NCBI GenBank assembly: GCA_003024175.1
Contig: MDYQ01000009.1
Location: 1-64,000 of the forward strand
Source: Planoprotostelium fungivorum
Lineage: Eukaryota; Evosea; Variosea; Cavosteliida; Cavosteliaceae
Direction: 5' to 3'
DNA length: 64,000 bases
Part shown: positions 57,268 through 64,000 of the stretch, one piece after another
Numbering within the stretch: position 1 is the first letter of the stretch
How the letters are laid out: every line of letters begins with the position of its first letter
The notes under the pieces: model-generated
The model's database searches: none
What the model saw: only the letters and a program-made list of their open reading frames with translations
Told to the model about the DNA's origin: nothing
Position numbers and translations under genes: made by a program

Positions 57268-58439
57268 ATGATTTGGTGTTCGTTGTTCCTCTTGACGGTG
57301 ATGGCCAGTGGATTGGCACAGCAACCACGAGCAAACATGACCATCTTGCTAGAACCTAGGGTGGCTACCGTCAGCTCTCAGAGAGGAAAGACTGATCAAC
57401 TCGACATGGTGGTGGCTGTGAATCGATTGCCATACATCGAAATGAGAAAAGTGGAGGATGGTGAGACAGCCTGTTGATCCACTTTTGAGGAAGGATTCAT
57501 TTAATCGTGAACAGATTCATCCCGGTATCGGTTGTCTGTATTAGCCATCTGTCAATACAACCCCCATTCCTCCTCGAAAGCTTACCAACCGGGCAACACC
57601 GTCACTGAGTATGTCTCAGCTTTCCTCTCACTCGATCTCACATTCAACAGCTGCATTCCCATTTACAATCTGACACAGAGCTTCACGGACATCGTGAAAT
57701 CCACGGGCGTCTCTAACGACATCAAATACGCACGCTTCTCTACCGCCCATCGTGGATCTCCAACGTTTGGAATCAGTGCAGACATTGGGGATTACCACGG
57801 ATGGGTCTCCGCTCTGAACCGCACCACCACTCCTGATAGCTTAGATTGCCAGGTGAATCCTCCACGTCTGTACATCATGTCGTACTCATTTTTCCATCAG
57901 ATCCATTCAACCGCACTCAACACTTCGGGGGGCAATTTTGTCTTGAAGTTCTTAGTCGAAGCCAATTCCAATTTCGAGTTGAAGAACAACGCCATCGTCT
58001 TCCCCGGATCCAGCGCCACCGGTGTCCTGATGTGGTCCAGCTACATCTATAACCTACCCAACTACTCCAACATCTTTGAAGTCACCAACAAACACCGTGA
58101 GTCTCATCCATCATCATCCTTCTCACCATGTCCACAGAGACTCTCACGCCAGTCCACGGTGCCTCTCTCTACAACGAAGGAGAAGATCCCATTCCCACGC
58201 AGCACATGATGACAGACTCGCCTGCGCTCATCTCAAAGACTTTGTACATATCCTTCAACACGGCAGGCTCGCCTTGGTATATCTCTGTCTCCTCATCCAT
58301 CAAAGTGCCCACAACGCCGGACACGACATACAATTCGAAACCGATGCATGGAGGTGGAGGTGCGTTAGGATGGGATTGGAAGGTCACAGCGGTGGCCGTG
58401 ATGATGATGGTGATGATGATGTCAACGCGGCATCAATGA
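57268..58439 (+). CDS. Secreted, probably GPI-anchored surface protein
   Basis: Signal peptide MIWCSLFLLTVMASGLA. After an intron the ectodomain reads SRYRLSVLAICQYN, FLSLDLTFNSCIPIYNLTQS, RLYIMSYSFFHQIHSTALN and VLMWSSYIYNLPNYSNIF, with multiple N-glycosylation sites and few Cys. The C-terminus has a Gly-rich spacer (MHGGGGALGWDWK) and a hydrophobic tail (VTAVAVMMMVMMM) followed by a few polar residues, which fits GPI attachment or a short TM. The family is not recognised. An intron lies near 58097-58140. Confidence 0.68.
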
Positions 58440-58602
58440 TATTTGATCGAAATAAATGTACAGCACGAGACGTACAGTGTTCATTCTATACAACATGTTT
58501 TTGAGAACCAGCCAAATTAATAGATGATCTATCCACTTGGACAAAGTGTGTATTTTGAACTATCCCCCTCCTCGGGGCTCTTCATCGTCACTTTGACAAT
58601 CT

Positions 58603-59583
58603 TTATCTGATCTTATATTTATCTTTGTTCAGTTTCTGCTCTTCTGCTCTCCTTGCCTTCTCTTCTTCTTGAGCTTCATAGATCTCTTCTTGTATATCCG
58701 TGGCATAATTCCAGTCCAATTCGCTTGGTGCTGTCAGGAAATGTTTGTAAGCCATGGCTACGTGCATCGTCAGTCACTCGATGGAAGATGGACAATCACC
58801 CATCATCTTGGCGGCGTATTCATGAGGCATCTCTCCATAGAAGGTACCTGTTGTTCTTCGGTTAAATCACGTCAATGTCTAAATGGTGGTCGAAGCGATT
58901 TGCTGATTGACATACCAAGTCCGGGACATGCAACTGATTTGATCTTCTGTTGTGGATCCTTTTTGTTGTGATTCTTGACTGCCATCAACATGGAATGCAT
59001 CGCTCGATAGACGTTGTCGGTCTGTACGATGTTCATGGGACATCTCATCGTGGGTGTGTGGGACAAGTAGGGATGTCTGCGACAATTCTCGGCTTCTTTC
59101 TCATTCTTTAGACTGCAACGTGTTGGTGATTGGGATGATCACGTGCGATTCACTTGTCCGAGAGGGTGTCGATGATGAACGACGTGCCTGTATGTTGTTG
59201 ACCTCCGTATTCTTCGACTATATGTTTCTGAACCCTCTTCTGCAGCTGATCTCCAAAGAAACGAGTTATGGCAGCATCCACTCCTCCCTGTTCAATTAAG
59301 ACAGTGAAGAAGATGGATGACATTGAATTCGTACGTCCATCAGACCGAAACTGTTGGCAGCCGAGACCATGCAGTCAAAATCGGTCAACATTTCGAAGCG
59401 ATTGTGGACAAATTGAACGGAAGGCAATCCTTCAAAGTGCTTCCTCCAAGCGTCGACGACTGATTCCTGCTTATCTACCAGGATGAGATCGAATGACCAT
59501 TCTCCCTGAACGATCGGTCGTTCCGTTTTCTTCAATTGAATGCCCAGATCCTTCTGTGGAACACCGATCTCCATTGCGTCCAT
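58603..59583 (-). CDS. Macro domain (ADP-ribose-binding) protein
   Basis: The N-terminus reads FDLILVDKQESVVDAWRKHF, then DFDCMVSAANSFGLMDGG and VDAAITRFFGDQLQKRVQK, giving the SAANSxGxMDGGVDAAI signature of macro domains. Further blocks are HTGTSFIIDTL, HTPTMRCPMNIVQTDNVYRA, SVACPGLGTFYG and YAAKMMAMAYKHF. The tail has a charged helix (EEIYEAQEEEKARRAEEQKL). Macro domains bind or hydrolyse ADP-ribose derivatives, for example reversing ADP-ribosylation. This subfamily, with PTMRxP and ACPGLGT, is widespread in bacteria and protists. Five or so exons with introns of 40-60 nt. Confidence 0.85.
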
Positions 59584-60143
59584 GATGTGATTCGAAATGA
59601 TATGCGTGAGATGAGAAATTGGTGTTTATCGCTTCAGTGAATTTCATTCGAGGAATGCTTGGCCTGAATCAGCTCAGGTGCTAAACTTGGTTACTCAACA
59701 ACATGTATCTCTCAGAACCCCCACATCTACCTATGCCTCCATCCAGGTAATCATCGTCATCGCATGTCCTTCTCATCCTCTCGTAGACTCCAAATTTCTT
59801 CAGCTACTCTCCGCAGAAGTAGCCGTTTGGAAACTTTGACGTGGACAAGGGTTTACCATCGCCCACGACTGAGACCACGGAGAGCAGTGGAACTGTGGGC
59901 GATAGCTTCTTCACGTTTACCCTGAACTCAATCCCACGCAGCTCTCAATTACTGAGAATAAAATGAGCTGATTGTCGGTTTTTATGTCTCGCTCTCTTCA
60001 CAACGGAGGATAATTTTTTTTAAGAAGAGCTAAATCAAGCTATCCACCAGCCTCTTTGTCTCTACCGCGTGAGCTATTCAAACATCCTCTCACCGGTCGT
60101 GACGCTGGTGCGGAAGATCTGACGCATGATTGCAGGTGCTGGC
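59584..60143. other. Intergenic region
   Basis: About 560 bp of divergent promoter region between the macro-domain and CFAP20DC-like genes. An in-frame ATG at 60126 is an alternative start for the latter. Nothing else recognised. Confidence 0.5.
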
Positions 60144-62699
60144 ATGAGTGGCTTCCAAGGAGGACCCTCCCTTGAGATCTTTTCAACTCAGGGAAAGAAT
60201 CCCGTCGAGCATTGGAAGGTGCCATCTGTCGGGGTTAAGAAAGACTTTGATAAGAATCTGAAAGGCTACGTATATCTCTGCGAGGGAAATGGATACATGC
60301 AGTATCCCAAAGATGAGAAGAAATTAGGTGATGTGATGATGTGATTTGTTTGTAAGTTGAACATCGGCAGCCTCACTGACACACCCGATTCTCGTGTTAC
60401 AGGTTTTGTTGAGCAGACAACCATTTTCGGTCGAATTGAGGTGAGCCGTCACATCACCCCAAAGATGTAACATTTCAACAGTCTCTGCGATAAATCCAAC
60501 AACAAGAGGAGGATCCACCTGTCCACTGTCTTCACAGAATCATCATCGACTCCACTGCATGCCAAAGTTCCACTCGGTTTAGCCGTCGTGGGAGAGGTGA
60601 GGCGTCATTTCTTCTTCGGTTGATCTTCGGTGACCCGATCACAGTGGATCAATCTGTCCATCGACATGGATGATCTGGTGCAATATTATTTCAAGGACCA
60701 ATTCTTCCGTAATCTAGAGATGGTAGTTCTGCGGCAGAACTTTCAGCTTCGAAGAGCTTTCACACTGAAATCCCACGCACCCGACACGACAGACGACTAT
60801 CGTGAGATCATGCGCGTCAAAGATAAACCTTAATCCCACAGAAAATCTGGGCGTACAACCACCACCCTCTCGTGGTGAGATGCCAAAGACGGCTGCGCCA
60901 CCTGTCGGTATCTATTTCTGCAATCAACACTTCAACTCCCTCAAGCTGGAAGCTGCCATCCGTGATGTCAGAGATCTCACACCCAGGTCCGGTGGTGATA
61001 CAGAGGGTAAACCTAAAGTCCTATCATCGACTATCGCTGGAGACGATGGTCCGATGCACATCGCTTTCGGTAGGAGAGCACCGTTACCGGGCGATCGACC
61101 GTTAACTACCGGAACGCCACCGATGACCGCCGGAGGTGTCAGTCGACCAGTCACAAAGGTGAAGTGTGATGAAGGTTTCAGATGACATGACATCGTACAG
61201 CGAGGTGCGTCAATAGCACCTTCTCCCAGCCCTGGGACACCCACACTCCCAAAGAAGAAGATTACAGCTCCACTTCGTAGCTCGAGCGGAAAGATCACAC
61301 CTCAACCGGACGTATTAGATCTATCCGTCAACGGATCCATTCAATCTGCATCGTCTGTCAAAAATTTCATCACACCATCGAAAATTGCCCCCAGACTCAC
61401 TGTGGAAGTCAATATGAATCCCACCCTCGATGCCGAGTGAGTTTGATCCACCTTCACCTCTTAACGATCTCGTCAGCTACACTCGATATTCTCCCGGCTT
61501 TGGTAAGCAAGGGAGTACAGACGATGAATCAGAAGAGGAAGAAGATGTTCATTACGAGGAAGAGTCAAACGTCACGTTCTCTTCTGTCGTTTTAAAGTCA
61601 TCGGAGGAAAAGTCGAATCGTTTCATGAAGAATTACGATTCCGTGTCCGATTCGATGATCAGTTTCTCGGCACCACCGAGAGGTGACTCCATTCAGTCTT
61701 CATTGGATAGCGAAAGAAGTTCTCTTCATGGTGTGTACATGGAATCATAGTCATCATGATCACACATCATCTTGTCATCTTACAGTCAACGCCGTCGTCT
61801 CATTGTCATCACATGATCGTCATCACGTGATCCGTCGCACCATCTTCTCACCGTCCTCCGTGACTTCGATGATAACGATTTTCCAGACTTTGCTCGGTTG
61901 GAAGACGAGATCGCGATGGTGCCCGTCCGTACGATGAGCATCGAGAGAGAATACTACAGTCACGAGAGCCGGCCACGCACCCCATCACGAACACCTTCTC
62001 CTCGTATCTCTAAATCCATGCTCAAGTCCACAGAGTGAGCACCACTCACGTTACGAACCCCTTATATCTCTCACAGGAAGGACTTTGACATCGACGAGGT
62101 CTTATCGAGGGCACCAGAGAGGAGATCTTTCAAAGGTGTAGAGATCAGTTTAGAAGATCCTCTGTACCGTGGGAGGGCTGTGGGAAAAATGGGGCGCAGA
62201 GATATAGAAGACGACTGGTCCGAAGATTCAGAACAGGAGACGACTTATCTACCGCCAGAGGAAGATGATTATGTGGCTGAGATACATCATCATGGATGAC
62301 TTCTTGTACAATTCGGTTATCATTCTTCTCTTACGCCGAGTTAACTCTCACGGTCGATAGAAACGTTAGTAGATATCTTGATGCTCGTATTCTTCTTATC
62401 TCGCCGGCTGGCAGACGGGTCCAACTGTATACAGAACAACAAATGCAGGCTGGCAGACCAACGTTTATATCTCTTCAGGTCAGCAGATTGCTGAGCAGAA
62501 CGTCGTGTCATCAGCTGATGACAGTGTCTCGACTCTATTTCACGTCTTCCCCCGCTCGATCTGTGGATGTGACACGCTTTACGCATTCGAAGTAGAAGGA
62601 AGACGGTGGTTGTGTGAATCTAATATCGATATATCGCGGCAGTTGAAAGTTCCGAGATTATTATATCTGCAGCGAACCAAAGACAAAAACAAACAATAA
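60144..62699 (+). CDS. CFAP20-domain (CFAP20DC-like) protein with long disordered tail
   Basis: The N-terminus reads MSGFQGGPSLEIFSTQGKNP, VEHWKVPSVGVKKDFDK and LKGYVYLCEGNGYMQYPKDE. After introns: KKLGFVEQTTIFGRIE, KRRIHLSTVFTESSSTPLHA and VPLGLAVVGEWINLSIDM, then FQLRRAFTLKSHAP. This is the CFAP20 fold, in the CFAP20DC (C3orf67) variant. About 450 further residues are low complexity, acidic and Ser-rich (TDDESEEEEDVHYEEES). CFAP20 itself is an inner-junction protein of axonemal doublets; CFAP20DC is poorly known. The last exons (after about 62290, YAELTLTVDRNVSRYL) are assigned by frame only and could be a separate gene. Confidence 0.78.
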
Positions 62700-62708
62700 T
62701 CGAACCCC

Positions 62709-62803
62709 GGCCCTCTATACTACGCTTACTCTGTCCTCCCAAGGCCATGAGCTGAAAAGTACGGTCATAGGACGACAGAGTAGGTGTAGTATAGTCCAGA
62801 GCC
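62709..62803. repeat. Hairpin element, copy 2 of the family at 7810-7970
   Basis: The core stem pairs 62715-62739 with 62770-62794 around a 30-nt loop, with one conserved internal C/C mismatch. It is extended by GGCCCT (62709-62714) against AGAGCC (62798-62803) with one mismatch. It begins 16 bp after the CFAP20DC-like stop codon and may lie in that gene's 3' UTR. The right arm differs from copy 1 at one position, the left arm at five, and all changes keep pairing. Confidence 0.68.
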
Positions 62804-63616
62804 ACTGTGTACCCCGCCACGAACATAGACAGTCCAACTATCATGTCGATGATGTATACACGCTCGGGTTTCACAGTCGGTAAGTTTTTCTTACGAATTG
62901 GAGTCAATTTTCAAAGGAAGCCAGATGCATCAGGTGGCTCCAGCATAGTATCCAGATAGACCAGCGAACTTTGTCTTAGGCGGAGTCCATGGTCTCTGCC
63001 TCAAGTCTAAGTCGCCGCGTTCCTGATGGAGAACCTTATCGTCTGGAACGGCTTATTTGTTGCCTTCTCCACAGAGAGCGATTCTGACGGTCAGCTGACA
63101 TCTATGTGATGCAGAGAGGATTCAGATTCAGGTGAGAGACTAATGAGGGAGAGTCTGGATGTACCAGCATATATCCTACAGTAAACAGAGAGATAGAGCG
63201 CTCAGTTATCCATCCTATGGAGTAAGACGTATCATTGACCATCCATTCATTGCTTTGAGTGCGAGATGATTAGATAAACGCGATTATCCGATCGATGATT
63301 GTCATAAAATAATGAAGTCGACAATTCGTTTGATTACGAACCATTGTACGTTCTAGATGACTAGGTATGTTTTCGCAACTGGATCAACCTCGATCTCCTC
63401 GTCACACTGTATCACCATAGAAGCAATCTGTGCTGTATCACCCACCACCTTGAAAACACAAAACATCAATAAACATTGATCGCGATGGCTCATGTTCGCA
63501 GAGAATGGTTTCTTTTTCATCCCAAACGTAACCATCCAACAGATTTGACAGCAAACAACGAGAGCTCGGTAACCCTGTAATTCCAATCTTCCGAACTCAA
63601 ACCGAAGACACAAGCC
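62804..63616. other. Intergenic region
   Basis: About 810 bp with no recognisable gene. A minus-strand frame (62620-62907) overlaps the hairpin and includes a hydrophobic piece, but ends inside the neighbouring gene's coding sequence and is not supported. Confidence 0.5.
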
Positions 63617-64000
63617 ATGCCTCTGAAGACTACCCTCACTGAAATGCTCAATATTAGAGTCCCCATTGTTCAGGGAGGCATGCAGTGTGCGTGTGATTCC
63701 AAAATCATCCATCAATCGATTCTTCGGCATCACAATCACGTCGAAAGAGTCTGAAAGATGTTCAGGGGTGGGTATGGCTCCTCTTGTCGCTGCCATCTCC
63801 AATGCAGGTGCGTTGGGTGTGTTGACTGCGCTCTCCCAAGGTTCACCGGAGGGTCTCCGTCAAGCTATCCGCGAGGTAAAATCGTCTCCACAGATCGCAA
63901 CGTCCATCTGAACATGAGAAGGTTAGAAAGTTGACAGACAAACCATTCGGTGTCAACATCACCATCTTACCCACCATCAACCCTCCTCCATATGATGAAT
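63617..64000 (+). CDS. Nitronate monooxygenase (2-nitropropane dioxygenase family), 5' part
   Basis: MPLKTTLTEMLNIRVPIVQG is followed by GMQWVGMAPLVAAISNAGAL (joined across an 80-odd-nt intron), then GVLTALSQGSPEGLRQAIRE and KLTDKPFGVNITILPTINPP. This is the N-terminal part of the FMN-binding TIM barrel of nitronate monooxygenases, which oxidise alkyl nitronates and detoxify propionate-3-nitronate; enoyl-ACP reductase FabK relatives are an alternative. The gene runs off the window end. Confidence 0.88.

Noticed and set aside
62620-62907. Minus-strand frame with a hydrophobic segment
   Set aside because: It crosses the hairpin and the 3' coding end of the CFAP20DC-like gene and shows no family similarity.
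1-64000. tRNA or rRNA genes, CRISPR arrays, retroelements or virus-like elements
   Set aside because: I looked for tRNA T-arm words, long conserved rRNA stretches, regularly spaced repeats and reverse transcriptase, integrase or capsid motifs in the gene-free intervals and saw none; a covariance or profile search would be needed to be sure.

Overview
The window is eukaryotic, gene-dense and intron-rich. Genes lie on both strands, often only 100-400 bp apart. Nearly every gene is cut by short GT-AG introns of about 37-60 nt, and a few introns reach 80-170 nt. The gene content suggests a free-living amoebozoan, perhaps protosteloid: tandem H-type (discoidin-like) lectin domains, a Zn2Cys6-PAS transcription factor, an F-box protein with CPW-type ankyrin repeats, an ERK7/8-like MAP kinase, a FkbM methyltransferase, and many secreted digestive or wall-active proteins. 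The species assignment is inference. I see no tRNA, rRNA, CRISPR array, retroelement or virus-like element.

Layout. 0-7.6 kb: secreted glycosidase with a chitin-binding domain, alpha/beta hydrolase, carotenoid oxygenase (-), FkbM methyltransferase, UCH deubiquitinase. 7.6-8.9 kb: gene-free DNA rich in foldbacks, holding the first copy of a hairpin element. 9-10.2 kb: Zn2Cys6-PAS regulator. 10.4 kb: MITE-like foldback. 11.5-16.8 kb: TRAPPC8/Trs85. 17-20 kb: sparse, with two weak or unknown genes. 20.3-24 kb: SNU13, HPP membrane protein, F-box/ankyrin protein. 24.3-30.5 kb: sedolisin, linker-histone/VWA fusion (-), aspartic protease (-). 30.5 kb: second MITE copy, inverted. 30.8-35 kb: BTB protein, small secreted protein, SDF2-like MIR protein, multipass membrane protein with an EGF-like ectodomain. 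35.3-41.8 kb: RhoGAP, MYG1, small acidic protein, YbaK deacylase, F-box-like protein. 42-46.6 kb: Ser/Thr-rich secreted protein, MEMO1, three-TM protein. 47.3-51.7 kb: tail-anchored CH-domain protein, GTPase with a signal peptide, MAPK15-like kinase. 52-59.6 kb: small Cys-rich secreted protein, triple H-lectin-RING protein, LRR protein (-), GPI-type surface protein, macro-domain protein (-). 60-62.7 kb: CFAP20DC-like protein, followed 16 bp after its stop by the second hairpin copy. The window ends inside a nitronate monooxygenase.

The genes are mostly unrelated and read as ordinary eukaryotic neighbours, not an operon-like system. Two themes recur. One is prey digestion and the cell surface: glucanase, two proteases, and several signal-peptide or GPI proteins. 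The other is intracellular quality control and trafficking: TRAPPC8, UCH, H-lectin-RING, SDF2, macro domain. The best candidates for something undescribed are the hairpin pair, whose stem differences all preserve base pairing; the recurrent intron motif CGTTGTAG, often made into a palindrome; the triple H-lectin-RING architecture; and the linker-histone/VWA fusion.
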